In this document: positions 31,194-42,648 of the stretch, piece by piece
How positions within the stretch are numbered: the stretch's first letter is position 1
Layout of the letters: every line of letters begins with the position of its first letter
DNA from: Solimonas variicoloris DSM 15731
GTDB taxonomy: Bacteria > Pseudomonadota > Gammaproteobacteria > Nevskiales > Nevskiaceae
Length of the DNA: 64,000 bases
Reading direction: 5' to 3'
NCBI RefSeq assembly: GCF_000382285.1
Contig: NZ_KB907927.1
Location: 124,001-188,000 of the forward strand
Notes under the pieces: generated by a model
The model's input: the letters and a program-made list of their open reading frames with translations, nothing else
Told to the model about the DNA's origin: nothing
The model's database searches: none
Made by a program: the position numbers and the translations under genes

Positions 31194-32744
31194 ATGCTCA
31201 AGAACCTGCTGATCGTCGGCGGCGGTACTGCCGGCTGGCTGACGGCGGCGCTGCTGTCGAAGCTGCTGGCGACCGGTCGCGGCGGCGTGGCGATCACCCT
31301 GGTCGAGTCGCCTGAGATCGCGACCGTCGGCGTCGGCGAGGGGACCTTCCCGTCGATTCGCGGCACGCTGGCGAGCATCGGCCTGTCCGAGGCCGACTTC
31401 CTGCGCGGCAGTCACGGCGCGTTCAAGCAGGGCATCCACTCCGCCGACTGGGTACGTGCGCCGGGCACCCCAGGCATGCCCAGCTACTTTCATCCGTTCA
31501 GTCTGCCGAGCCAGCGCGGTTCGCTGGAGCTGCTGCCGTACTGGTTGCTCGGCGCGGCCGGCGATGTGCCGTTCGCCGAGGCCGTGACGCTGCAGAAGAC
31601 GCTGACCGACGCGCGCCGCGGTCCGAAGCGTATCGCCGACGGCGACTACGAAGGCGCGATGAACTATGCCTACCACTTCGACGCCGCCTGCTTCGCCCAG
31701 GTGCTCGCCGCGCACGCCCGGCGCGCCGGCGTCGAGCACGTGCTGGCGACCGTCGAGCGTGTCGAGCTCGGCGAGGACGGTCATATCGCGGCCGTGCATA
31801 CGCGCGAGCGCGGCGCGCTGCGCGCCGATCTCTATGTCGACTGCACCGGCTTTCGCGCGGCGCTGATCGGCGAAGCGCTCGGCACGCGCTTCCAGGGCAT
31901 GAACGGCGTGCTGTTCAACGACCGCGCGCTGGCGATGCAGGTGCCGTATGCGCGGCCCGACGCGCCGATCGCTTCGTACACGATTGCCAGCGCACAGGAA
32001 TGCGGCTGGATCTGGGACATCGGTCTGCAGCAGCGCCGCGGGGTCGGCTACGTCTATTCGAGCCGCTATTGCGATGACGCGTGTGCCGAGGCGGTGCTGC
32101 GCCGCTACGTCGGCGCCGCCGGCGATGGCCTGCCGGTCCAGCCGATCCGGCTGCGCGTCGGCTATCGCGAGACGCCGTGGTTCCGCAATTGCGTCGCGGT
32201 CGGCCTGGCCGGCGGTTTCGTCGAGCCGCTGGAATCATCGGGCATCGGCCTGATCGAGACGGCGGCCTACCTGATCGGCCACCTGTTCCCGCATGGCGGC
32301 GAGCTGGCGGCGACGGCGCGGCTCTTCAACCGCCTGATGGTCGGGCGCTACCGCCGCATCTTCGACTTCATCAAGCTGCACTACTGCCTGACGCAGCGCC
32401 GCGATACGCCGTTCTGGATCGACAACGCCGACCCGCGCAGCGTGCCGGACGCCTTGCGCGAGAAACTGGCGATGTGGCGCACGCGGCCGCCGCATCGCCT
32501 CGATTTCGTCACCGATCTGGAGATGTACCTGCCGGCCAGCTGGCAGTACGTGCTCTACGGCATGGAGTTCCGCACCGATCTGGCCGCACGCCGCTCAAGT
32601 TATCCGCGCTACGACGAAGCGCAGCGCGAATTCCGCATGATCCGCGAGGTCGCCCGCCATGCGCTGAGCGATCTGCCGGATCATCGCGCGCTGGTCGAGC
32701 GGCTATGCACCGGCGTGGCGCCGCAGCTGGCGCGCGGCACCTGA
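31194..32744 (+). CDS. Flavin-dependent tryptophan-halogenase family protein
   Basis: A 516-residue member of the tryptophan 7-halogenase family (PF04820). The FAD motif VGGGTAGWLTA is at 8-18, and GVGEGTFPSI follows at 46-55. The catalytic Lys of PrnA corresponds to Lys78 in GAFKQGIHSADW, and the catalytic Glu region is present as FVEPLESSGI. The WxWxIP motif reads WIWDIG (272-277), with Pro replaced by Gly. These residues suggest it may still halogenate, but related genes sit in sugar-uptake loci of several proteobacteria with no indole chemistry, and their substrate is unknown. A strong GGAGGAG ribosome site precedes ATG. Divergent from the TonB receptor. Confidence 0.88.
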   Translation: MLKNLLIVGGGTAGWLTAALLSKLLATGRGGVAITLVESPEIATVGVGEGTFPSIRGTLASIGLSEADFLRGSHGAFKQGIHSADWVRAPGTPGMPSYFHPFSLPSQRGSLELLPYWLLGAAGDVPFAEAVTLQKTLTDARRGPKRIADGDYEGAMNYAYHFDAACFAQVLAAHARRAGVEHVLATVERVELGEDGHIAAVHTRERGALRADLYVDCTGFRAALIGEALGTRFQGMNGVLFNDRALAMQVPYARPDAPIASYTIASAQECGWIWDIGLQQRRGVGYVYSSRYCDDACAEAVLRRYVGAAGDGLPVQPIRLRVGYRETPWFRNCVAVGLAGGFVEPLESSGIGLIETAAYLIGHLFPHGGELAATARLFNRLMVGRYRRIFDFIKLHYCLTQRRDTPFWIDNADPRSVPDALREKLAMWRTRPPHRLDFVTDLEMYLPASWQYVLYGMEFRTDLAARRSSYPRYDEAQREFRMIREVARHALSDLPDHRALVERLCTGVAPQLARGT

Positions 32745-32751
32745 GTCCGCG

Positions 32752-32955
32752 TCAGCCGGATTTTCGCGAGCAGGTGTTGATGCCGAGGATGCGATACAGC
32801 GGGCAGATGCCGATCGTGCCGGTGATCAGCGGAATCAGGCCGAGCAGGCCATACCAGTGCGCTTTGCCGTCGCCGAACACGAAGAAGGCGAGCAGCACGA
32901 CGCCGAGCGCGATGCGGACGAGGCGATCGGTGGAACCGACGTTATTGCTCATCAT
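32752..32955 (-). CDS. DUF2892 small inner-membrane protein
   Basis: A 67-residue protein with two membrane helices (IALGVVLLAFFVFG and YGLLGLIPLITGTIG) ending in CPLYRILGINTCSRK; this CP(L/A)Y..LG(I/L)NTC ending is the DUF2892/YgaP-type membrane domain. Function unknown; relatives occur with rhodanese or sulfide/oxygen-stress genes. It lies 24 bp after the AhpD-like gene and is probably expressed from the FNR-box promoter upstream of that gene. Confidence 0.85.
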   Translation of the reverse strand: MMSNNVGSTDRLVRIALGVVLLAFFVFGDGKAHWYGLLGLIPLITGTIGICPLYRILGINTCSRKSG

Positions 32956-32979
32956 GGGAACGATGCTCCGGAGCGTGGT

Positions 32980-33357
32980 TCAGGCGGTGGCCGTGCCCGG
33001 CTGCAGCGCCGGGGCCATTTCCTCGTAGGCGGCGACCGCGTTGGCGGCATACATCAGCGACGGCCCGCCGCCCATGTAGACGGCCATGCCGAGCGCCTCC
33101 TCGATCTCGAGGCGGGTCGCGCCGGCCTTCAGCAGGGCCTGCATGTGAAAGCCGATGCAGGCGTCGCAGTGCGCGGCGACGCCCAGCGCCAAGGCGATCA
33201 GCTCCTTGGTCTTGGTGTCGAGCGCGCCCGGCTGGGTCGCGGTGCGCGCCAGCGCGCTGAAGCCGGCCAGCGGTTCGGGAATGTCGGCGCGCAGCTTGGC
33301 CAGATTGCGCGAAACCTCACGCGTGAGGTCCGTGTACTTCCGGGCGCCGTCGGCCAT
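32980..33357 (-). CDS. Carboxymuconolactone decarboxylase/AhpD-like protein
   Basis: A 125-residue CMD-family protein with the AhpD active-site pattern CxxCxxxH (Cys64, Cys67, His71, in AAHCDACIGFH). This motif indicates a thiol peroxidase-type or disulfide-exchange role, not lactone decarboxylation. ATG 33357 has AAGGAG 6 nt upstream, which fixes the start over a longer open frame to 33417. A perfect FNR-type box (TTGATCGGCATCAA) is centred about 66 bp upstream of ATG, so expression probably rises at low oxygen. It forms a likely operon with the DUF2892 gene. Confidence 0.88.
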   Translation of the reverse strand: MADGARKYTDLTREVSRNLAKLRADIPEPLAGFSALARTATQPGALDTKTKELIALALGVAAHCDACIGFHMQALLKAGATRLEIEEALGMAVYMGGGPSLMYAANAVAAYEEMAPALQPGTATA

Positions 33358-33416
33358 GCCGCACTCCTTGATCGATTCAGTGTGCGATAGGGTCATCGCC
33401 GCGCGAGCGCGGAGCA

Positions 33417-33430
33417 TTGATCGGCATCAA
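33417..33430 (-). promoter_or_regulatory. FNR/ANR-type box, perfect consensus
   Basis: TTGATCGGCATCAA matches TTGAT-N4-ATCAA exactly. If used as a class II site (centre at -41.5) for the leftward operon, transcription would start near 33382, 25 nt before the AhpD-like ATG. Confidence 0.72.
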
Positions 33431-33440
33431 GCCTCGCGTC

Positions 33441-35991
<2,551 letters not shown>

Positions 35992-36002
<11 letters not shown>

Positions 36003-37461
36003 GGCCGGCCTCGATCACGCCCAGCGCTGCCGCCGGTGCGGGCCGGCTCCAGATTTCCTGCATCTGTTCGAGCGTGCGGCCCTTGGTTTCGGGCACGAGC
36101 TTCCAGACGAACAGCGCCGCGGCGAGGCTCATCGTGCCGTACAGCCAGTACGCGAAGCCGTGGTGGAAGGCGGCGTTGAGCACCGAATTGCCGTCGAGCA
36201 CCTTGAAGCTCCACGACACCAGCAGATTGGCGATCCATTGCGCGGCGACGGCGATCGCCATGGCCTTGCCCTTGATCGCGTTCGGGAAGATTTCGGCGAG
36301 CAGGATCCAGACGATCGGCCCCCACGAGAACGCGAAGCCGGCGATGTAGACGATCATCGCCACCAGCGCCGCCAGTCCCAGATGCTGGTTCGCGAACAGA
36401 GTGCCGAGCGTCAGCATCGCCGCGGCCATCACCAGCGCACCCCACAGCATCAGCGGCTTGCGGCCCCAGTGGTCGACCTTGAAGGTCGCCACCAGCGTGA
36501 AGGCGACGTTGGCGATGCCGACGATCACGGTCTGCCACAAGGCGCTGTCGGTGCTCGCGCCCATGTTCTGGAACATCAGCGGCGCGTAATACAGCACCGC
36601 ATTGATGCCGACCAGCTGCTGGAACACCGACAGCAGCACGCCGACGATCACGACCTTGCGGCCGAATGCGAACAGCGGCTCGCGCGATACCACCAGGCTG
36701 GCCTCGATCTCGCGCAGCGTCTGCTGCGGGCGGGCTTCGCCGAGCCGGCCGAGGATCGCCAGCGCGTCGGCGTCGCGGCGGCGCATGACCAGCCAGCGCG
36801 GCGTATCCGGAGCCTTGAGCAGCAGCAGCACGAACAGCAGGCTGGGGATCGCCTCGGAAGCGAACATCCAGCGCCAGCCCCAGGCATGCAGCCAGGCTTC
36901 GTCGCCGGTGCGCGCGATCGCCCAGTTCACGAAGTAGACGCCGACGATGCCGATCACGATCGCGATCTGGTTCAGCGACACCAGCTTGCCGCGCGCGGCG
37001 GCCGGCGCGATCTCGGCGATGTAGAGCGGCGAGACCAGCGAGGCGATGCCGACGCCGAGGCCGAGGCCGAGGCCGCCGATGATGCGGTAGATGTTGAACG
37101 GCAGCAGCGCGTCGGGGCCGAGCCCGCCGATCGGGCCGAGGCCCAGCTCCGGCAGCGCCGAGCCGATCGAACAGAGCAGGAACAGCAGCGCCGCGACGAT
37201 CAGCGTCGTGCGCCGACCGAAGCGGTCGGCGAGCGCGCCGGCGATCGCGCCGCCGAAGACGCAGCCGAACAGCGCGCTCGCCACCGTCAGGCCCGACAAG
37301 GACGAACGCGCCGTTTCCGACAGGCCGCGCGGATCGATGAAGTTGGCGTCGATCGAGGCGATCGCGCCCGAGATCACCGCCGTGTCGTAGCCGAACAGCA
37401 GGCCGCCGAGCGTCGCGATCAGCGTCAGGCTGAGAGTCAAAGGGGGTACGCGCGGCGGCAT
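35992..37461 (-). CDS. MFS sugar porter (XylE/GalP-like sugar:H+ symporter)
   Basis: A 489-residue 12-helix sugar porter. Motifs include GGLLFGYDTAVISGAI in helix 1, GALADRFGRR after helix 2, the inter-domain PDTPRWLVMRRR, QQLVGINAVLYYAP in helix 7, and the ending VPETKGRTLEQMQEIW. Together these define the sugar porter subfamily. Glucose or xylose are typical substrates; with GH3 downstream, glucose from beta-glucoside cleavage is the simplest reading. It is first in the porter-GH3 operon, with an operator and a TTGACA -35 about 80-90 bp upstream. Confidence 0.92.
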
Positions 37462-37534
37462 CGGGTTCTCCTCCGGACCGGTCTTGGCCGGTCGCTGTAT
37501 GCGCTTCGGGGCGAAGCGGAGCTAAGATCGATGC

Positions 37535-37552
37535 AAAAGACAACGCTGTCAA
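37535..37552 (-). promoter_or_regulatory. LacI-type operator and promoter of the porter-GH3 operon
   Basis: AAAAGACAACGCTGTCAA (plus strand); half-sites GACAAC/GCTGTC around a central CG. On the minus strand the operator begins with TTGACA, a perfect -35, with GATCTT 17 bp later as a possible -10. A bound repressor would block this promoter. It is 17/18 identical to the site at 31045-31062. The rest of the 37462-37656 gap shows no gene. Confidence 0.78.
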
Positions 37553-37656
37553 GTCCAAGTAAACAGCGGCTTGCAGTGATCTCTCGGAAGCTGGCGCAGC
37601 GCCTTTGCGGCGCCCGGGACGCCGCGAGCGCGGCGCGCGGATCAGCCCGCTCGGGT

Positions 37657-38757
37657 CTAGTGGTCCGCCGCCGTGAGCGGCTGTGCGGACTCGATCTCGC
37701 CGCCGCCGAGGCATTCGTCGCCGTCGTAGAGCACCACGTACTGGCCGGGCACGGCGGCGCGCTGCGCGTCGGCGAAGCGCACGCGCACGCGGTTGTCGGG
37801 CAGCGACTCGGCGCTGCAGTCCTGCAGTTTCTGACGATGGCGGATGCGCGCCTGCAGCCGGGGCGGCAGCGGCAGCGGCTGGCGAATCCAGTGGAACGGC
37901 GCGGCGAGCAGTTCGCGCGTCATCAGCAGCGGATGTGCAGGGTCCTGCGCGGCGATCAGCCGGTTGCGCGCGGCGTCCTTGGCCACCACGTACCACGCCG
38001 CCTCGCGCGCGCCGCGCGTGCCGCCGACACCGAGCCCGCGACGCTGTCCGAGCGTGTAGTACATCAGGCCCTGGTGGCGGCCGATCACGCGGCCCTGGTC
38101 GTCGACGATCTCGCCGGGGTCGGGTTTCAGATACGCCGACAGGAACTCGCGGAACTCGCGCTCGCCGATGAAGCAGATGCCGGTCGAATCCTTCTTGCGG
38201 TGCACCGGCAGGCCGGCGCGCGTGGCGATCGCGCGCACTTCCGGCTTGGTCAGCGCGCCGATCGGGAACAGCACGCGCTCGAACTGCGCGCGCTCGACGG
38301 CGGCGAGGAAATAGGTCTGGTCCTTGTTGTCGTCGACCGCGCGCAGCAGGCGCGGGCCGTCGCGGCCGTGTTCGATGCGCGCGTAATGGCCGGTCGCGAC
38401 GAAATCGGCGCCGAGGCGCAGCGCGTGCTCGCGAAACGGCGCGAACTTCACTTCGCGATTGCAGAGCACGTCGGGATTCGGTGTCTTGCCGGCGGCGTAG
38501 TCGGCGAGAAACCTGGCGAACACGCGCTCGCGATACTCGCGCGAGAAGTCGGCACGGTGCAGCGGGATGCCGAGTTCCTCGCAGACGGCGCGCGCGTCCT
38601 GGAAATCATCGGCGGCGCTGCAGTAGCCCTGTTCGTCCTCGGTCCAGTTGACCATGAACAGGCCCGATACGCGGTAGCCCTGTTCTTTCAGCAGATAGGC
38701 GCTGACGGAGGAATCGACGCCGCCGGACAGACCGACGACGACATGCGGCGCGCTCAC
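37657..38757 (-). CDS. mnmA: tRNA-specific 2-thiouridylase MnmA
   Basis: A 366-residue MnmA, which thiolates U34 of tRNA-Lys, -Glu and -Gln. It has the PP-loop SGGVDSSVSA near the N-terminus, the first catalytic Cys in NPDVLCNREVKF and the second in DSTGICFIGE. Length is typical (E. coli 368). It is the last gene of a leftward run gspH-N, nudJ, mnmA, with a 7-bp gap after nudJ; nudJ-mnmA adjacency is common in gammaproteobacteria. Confidence 0.97.
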   Translation of the reverse strand: MSAPHVVVGLSGGVDSSVSAYLLKEQGYRVSGLFMVNWTEDEQGYCSAADDFQDARAVCEELGIPLHRADFSREYRERVFARFLADYAAGKTPNPDVLCNREVKFAPFREHALRLGADFVATGHYARIEHGRDGPRLLRAVDDNKDQTYFLAAVERAQFERVLFPIGALTKPEVRAIATRAGLPVHRKKDSTGICFIGEREFREFLSAYLKPDPGEIVDDQGRVIGRHQGLMYYTLGQRRGLGVGGTRGAREAAWYVVAKDAARNRLIAAQDPAHPLLMTRELLAAPFHWIRQPLPLPPRLQARIRHRQKLQDCSAESLPDNRVRVRFADAQRAAVPGQYVVLYDGDECLGGGEIESAQPLTAADH

Positions 38758-38764
38758 GTCGCCC

Positions 38765-39235
38765 TCAGCGCGCGGTGCGCGCCTCGTTCAGATGTGCGAT
38801 CAGGTCGAGCGGCAGGCGGCGGCCGGCGAGATAGTCGTCGACGCAGCGCAGGACCATCGGACTGCGATGCCGCTCGCGCGACGCGACGAGCTCGTCGCGG
38901 CTCATCCAGAGCGCGCGCTCGATGCCGCGGTCGAGCACATGGCCGGGCCGCTCGCACAGCGCGTCGGCGACGAAGGCCACGCGCAGGAAGCCGTATTCGA
39001 GCCCTTGCGGATCGTAGTGGTAGAGCCCGAGGAAGTGCGTCGGCAGCACGTCCCAGCCGGTTTCCTCGAGCGTCTCGCGGATCGCGCCTTCGACCAGCGT
39101 TTCGCCGTGCTCCCAGTGGCCGGCCGGCTGGTTGAGCAGGCTCGCGCCGTTGATGCGTTCCTCGACCGTCAGGAAACGGCCGTCGCGCTCGACGACGCAG
39201 GCGACGACGACGTGCGGCGTCCAGCCGGCGCTCAC
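38765..39235 (-). CDS. nudJ: Nudix hydrolase NudJ
   Basis: A 156-residue Nudix protein with the full Nudix box GHWEHGETLVEGAIRETLEETGW. The surrounding sequence (PHVVVACVVERDGRFLTVEE, LLNQPAGHWE, GLYHYDP) matches NudJ, which hydrolyses thiamine and nucleoside pyrophosphates. The gene overlaps the gspN stop by 4 bp and precedes mnmA, so it is transcribed with the secretion genes. This gives a housekeeping pair a secretion-cluster promoter. Confidence 0.9.
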   Translation of the reverse strand: MSAGWTPHVVVACVVERDGRFLTVEERINGASLLNQPAGHWEHGETLVEGAIRETLEETGWDVLPTHFLGLYHYDPQGLEYGFLRVAFVADALCERPGHVLDRGIERALWMSRDELVASRERHRSPMVLRCVDDYLAGRRLPLDLIAHLNEARTAR

Positions 39236-39987
39236 GACAGCTTGCCCTGGCGACGCAGGTGGTAATAGCCCTGCGGGTCCGGATTGCCGAGCGAACGCAG
39301 CAGGTTCTGGACGAGCGGCGGCGCGTCGGCCTTCGGCCGCAGCTGCAGATGCAGCTCATACGAGCGGTCGGCCTTGGCGCGCGCGTCACCGGCGACTTCG
39401 AGCGAGCCGCCGAGCGTGTGCACGAGGGCGACCATATCGCTGCCGTCGCGGCTGATCGTCGCCTCGTAATCGCCGAGCACGATCGGTTCCTTGGCCAGCG
39501 TCCAGGCCAGGCCCTGCACGCGCAGCGTGCCTTCGGCGTCGACCGGCCAGTTGTCGAGCAGCTTGAGCGTCGGCAGATCGAGGCTGGCCTGGCCGTCGAT
39601 CGGCGCGAACGGCTGGCCGAAGGCGGCGAGCAGCGGCTTGAGGGCGCTGCCGATGCGCAGGTCGGCGGCGCGCACGCTGTTGTAGCCCTTGCTGACGTGG
39701 CCGCTGATCAGCACGCCGCCGCGGCTGTCGAGTTCGGCGCCGAGGCGGCCGAGCAGCAGATCGCTCAGGCGCAGGCGCCAGTGCAGCTGCTCGGCGAGCG
39801 GCCGGCCGCCGACCAGCACGACCGCGGCGCTGCCGTCGTGCAGCGTGCCGCCGACGCCGGCGAGCGCGATCTCGCCGCCGAGCCGGGGCTTGAGCCAGCC
39901 GTACAGCGTCGCCGCCGGCGCCAGCAGGACGAGGCTGACGAGAAAGGTGAGCGCGCCGACCAGCGCGTACAGGGTGCGTCGCTTCAT
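39232..39987 (-). CDS. gspN: Type II secretion system protein N (GspN)
   Basis: A 251-residue protein with one N-terminal membrane helix (LYALVGALTFLVSLVLLAPAATLYGWL) and a periplasmic domain rich in short beta-strands, as in GspN. Fragments such as GGTLHDGSAAVVLVGG and LEVAGDARAKADRSYELHLQLRP fit the family. GspN is an accessory inner-membrane component present in only some T2SS. Start set at 39987, two bases after the gspM stop; an open frame upstream to 40353 overlaps gspM and is a shadow. Confidence 0.82.
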   Translation of the reverse strand: MKRRTLYALVGALTFLVSLVLLAPAATLYGWLKPRLGGEIALAGVGGTLHDGSAAVVLVGGRPLAEQLHWRLRLSDLLLGRLGAELDSRGGVLISGHVSKGYNSVRAADLRIGSALKPLLAAFGQPFAPIDGQASLDLPTLKLLDNWPVDAEGTLRVQGLAWTLAKEPIVLGDYEATISRDGSDMVALVHTLGGSLEVAGDARAKADRSYELHLQLRPKADAPPLVQNLLRSLGNPDPQGYYHLRRQGKLS

Positions 39988-39988
39988 G

Positions 39989-40498
39989 TCAGCGGGCCAG
40001 CGTGAAACGGGCGTTGACGAGGCCCGGCGCCGAGCCGGGTTCGATCTCGGCGCTGTCGACGCCGATGCCGTAGCGCGACTGCAGCTCGCCGAGCCAGCGC
40101 AGGGTGTTGTCGAAAGGCACGTCTTCGAACCAGACCTTGACGGCCTTGTCGCCGGCGCCGTCCGGCTGCACGCGGGTCGGCGCCTTGCCGAGCGTGCCGC
40201 CGCGGCTGGTCTGGTCGACGACCGACAGCAGCGCGGCGCTGCGGTCGACCGCGCCGGCGCGGCGGCCGCTCTGCGCGAGCGCCGCGGCGCTCTCGATGCG
40301 CACTGCCAGGGCACGGGCGCTGTCGAGCGCGGCGGCGCGCTGGCGCTGCGCATTGACGAGCGTTTCCCAGATGCCGAGGTAGAGCACCATCACGACCAGC
40401 ACGCTGGCGCCGGCGAGCACGATCAGGCGCTCGCGCGGCTGCAGTTGTTCGAGCGCGGCGCGGGCCCGCGCCTGCCATTGTTCGATCAGGGCGTTCAT
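39989..40498 (-). CDS. gspM: Type II secretion system protein M (GspM)
   Basis: A 169-residue GspM: short cytoplasmic N-terminus, one membrane helix (LIVLAGASVLVVMVLYLGIWETLV), a coiled-coil stretch and a small ferredoxin-like periplasmic domain (VKVWFEDVPFDNTLRWLGELQSRYGI). It binds GspL and stabilises the inner-membrane platform. The ATG at 40498 overlaps the gspL stop by 4 bp, as in most gsp operons. Confidence 0.9.
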   Translation of the reverse strand: MNALIEQWQARARAALEQLQPRERLIVLAGASVLVVMVLYLGIWETLVNAQRQRAAALDSARALAVRIESAAALAQSGRRAGAVDRSAALLSVVDQTSRGGTLGKAPTRVQPDGAGDKAVKVWFEDVPFDNTLRWLGELQSRYGIGVDSAEIEPGSAPGLVNARFTLAR

Positions 40499-41700
40499 GA
40501 AGCGGAGAGGCGGATGCGGATCTGCACGCCTTCGGCGCCGGCGTTGGCCGATTCGACGCCGAGCTGGGCGCCGCGGCTGCCGCCGGAGAACCAGCTCTTC
40601 AGGCGTTCGAGCAGTTCGAGGTTGGCCGCGCCGAGCTGCGCGTAGAGCGCGCCGTCGCGGAACTGCAGCGTCTGCAGGCGCAGGCCCGGCTGCGCGGCGA
40701 GCGCTTGCGACAGGACGTCGAGCAGCGGAATGAAACCGCCGCCGCTGCCGCCCTGCAGCGCGGCGAGCTGCTGCGTGAGCTGCGCGTCGAGATCGACGAT
40801 GCGGGTCTCGTTCGGGAAGATCTGCTGGTAGCGCGCCACGTTGGCGGCTTCCTGCATGGCGAGTTCGCGCTTGAGGCGATAGGCCTCGATGCCATGCACG
40901 AGCATCGTCAGCACGATCGCGACGCCGGCCAGCGTCGCCGCCGCCTTCCACGGCGCCAGCCAGCGCAGGCGATTGCGCTTGGGCGAGTAGTCGCCCTGCA
41001 GGAGGTCAATCGCGTCGGCGGTGCGCAGCTGCTGCAGCAGCGCTTCGAGCGCGGTCGCGAAACCGTGGCGCGGTTCGACCGGCCAGCCGAGCGCGCTGAC
41101 GTCGAAGGCTTCGTCGCGCGGCACGGTCAGGCGCAGGGTCTTCTGCTTGTCCGGATCGGCGAGTTCCAGGCAGAAACCGAGATCCTCGGCGAGGCAGACG
41201 AAGCCGGCGTCGCGCGCGGTGCGTACGATCGCCTGATCGCCGTCGACCAGCGCATGAATGTGGGTGTCGTCCGGGACCGCCAGCGCCAGCACGTCGGGCA
41301 GCATCAGGTCGGCGTGCAGGCCCTGCGCCTGCAGTAGCGCGAGCCAGGCCGCCATGCGCTCGCGCGAGACGATCGCCAGCGGCCAGCGGCCGTCCGCCAT
41401 GCGGCTGCCGAGCGCGAAGTGCAGGGTGTCGACGTCCTCGGCGAACTGCTCTTCGAGAACGTAGGGCGCCGCCTGCAGCACCTTGGCCGGCTGCCGTGCC
41501 GGCACCTGCACGGTGGCCAGCCGCACGTCTGCCGACGGCACCAGCACGACCACGCGGTGCTGCGCGGCCAGCGCTGCCAGCGTGTCCAGCGGCGCGCGCT
41601 GGACCACGAACGAGGCGATCGCGTCGGCGCGGGCGATGCAGTACTCGACCGGCTCGGCGGGGTCGGCCGAACGCAGGCGGATGTAGAGGGTTTCTCGCAT
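40495..41700 (-). CDS. gspL: Type II secretion system protein L (GspL)
   Basis: A 401-residue bitopic GspL: cytoplasmic actin-like half (about 1-245) that would bind the ATPase GspE, a membrane helix near 255-275 (ATLAGVAIVLTMLVHGIEAY), and a periplasmic ferredoxin-like domain that pairs with GspM. The beginning MRETLYIRLRSADPAEPVEY resembles other GspL proteins. gspE itself is not in this window. Gene abuts gspK with no gap. Confidence 0.92.
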   Translation of the reverse strand: MRETLYIRLRSADPAEPVEYCIARADAIASFVVQRAPLDTLAALAAQHRVVVLVPSADVRLATVQVPARQPAKVLQAAPYVLEEQFAEDVDTLHFALGSRMADGRWPLAIVSRERMAAWLALLQAQGLHADLMLPDVLALAVPDDTHIHALVDGDQAIVRTARDAGFVCLAEDLGFCLELADPDKQKTLRLTVPRDEAFDVSALGWPVEPRHGFATALEALLQQLRTADAIDLLQGDYSPKRNRLRWLAPWKAAATLAGVAIVLTMLVHGIEAYRLKRELAMQEAANVARYQQIFPNETRIVDLDAQLTQQLAALQGGSGGGFIPLLDVLSQALAAQPGLRLQTLQFRDGALYAQLGAANLELLERLKSWFSGGSRGAQLGVESANAGAEGVQIRIRLSAS

Positions 41701-42648
41701 TTATTCGGTGAAGGTGCTGCGTCCGTAGACGAGCGGCACGCCGCCGCTCTTCGGCCGATACAGGAAACTATACAGGGCGAGGCGGCCACTGCCTATGTAA
41801 GCCTCGGCGCGCAGTTCGAAGAACTCGCTGCTGGTACCGATCAGGCTCTTGTCGACCTTGGCGGTCGAGAAGTTGTACTGATTGTCGAGGTCCTCGATCC
41901 GCTCTGCCGGACGCGCGCCGCGCTCGGCGATGAAGCGCTCGAGCGGCGTGCCGGCGTCCGGGAACAGCGCCAGCAGCAGCAGCGGCGGCGCCGTGTTGAT
42001 GTTGATCGGCGTGCCGTTGCGCGGCAGCGCGGCGATCAGGTCGGCAAGCTTGGCGTAGACCTGCGGCGTCATGCCCTTGACCGCGAGCAGCTCGCTGACG
42101 CTCTGCATCGGCCGGTTCGGCACGCGCCGCGGCGGATCGAGACCGAGATAGTCGGCATCCTCGCCGCCGTCGGTGCCGGTCGGTTCGCTGTCGGTATCGA
42201 TGTAGTCGCGGATCGCATTGGCGAGCGCCTTGCCCTGGTACTCGTCGCCGCCGGTCGCCTGCTGGTAAAGGCGCACGAAGATCGCGACCTGCTTGTTGTA
42301 GACGTCGCTGGTGCCCTGCACGCCGAGGTTGTTGAGGTTGTAGCGGCCCTGCAGATCGATGATGTTGCCGCGCAGGCCGCCTTCGTCGACCGGCAGCGCC
42401 GCCGGCGTCGCCCAGATGTCCTTGAGCGAGTCGTAGCGGTTCAGTTCGGCGTCGCGCAGCAGGATGGTGCGCACCCAGGATTCGACACCGTCGAGATACC
42501 ACCAGCCGAGTTCGGACTCCTGCAGGTTCTGCGTGCGGTGGATCGCCAGGTTCGCCGAAGTCAGCACCGCCGCGGCGGCGATCGCCGCGAGCGCGACGAC
42601 CAGCACGGCGGTGATCAGGGCGATGCCGCGTTGCCGACGCTTCCTCAC
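41701..42648 (-). CDS. gspK: Type II secretion minor pseudopilin GspK
   Basis: A 315-residue minor pseudopilin. The prepilin site is RQRG-IALITAVLVVALAAIAAAAVL: position 5 of the mature protein is Thr instead of Glu, which is normal for GspK, the tip subunit. A large globular domain follows with typical SVSELLAVKGMTPQVYAKL and NINTAPPLLLLALFPD. It forms the tip complex with GspI and GspJ. Overlaps gspJ by 4 bp. Confidence 0.94.
   Translation of the reverse strand: MRKRRQRGIALITAVLVVALAAIAAAAVLTSANLAIHRTQNLQESELGWWYLDGVESWVRTILLRDAELNRYDSLKDIWATPAALPVDEGGLRGNIIDLQGRYNLNNLGVQGTSDVYNKQVAIFVRLYQQATGGDEYQGKALANAIRDYIDTDSEPTGTDGGEDADYLGLDPPRRVPNRPMQSVSELLAVKGMTPQVYAKLADLIAALPRNGTPININTAPPLLLLALFPDAGTPLERFIAERGARPAERIEDLDNQYNFSTAKVDKSLIGTSSEFFELRAEAYIGSGRLALYSFLYRPKSGGVPLVYGRSTFTE

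Noticed and set aside
28766-31315. 849-codon plus-strand frame across the TonB receptor
   Set aside because: Antisense shadow; it also runs through the receptor promoter region and the halogenase start.
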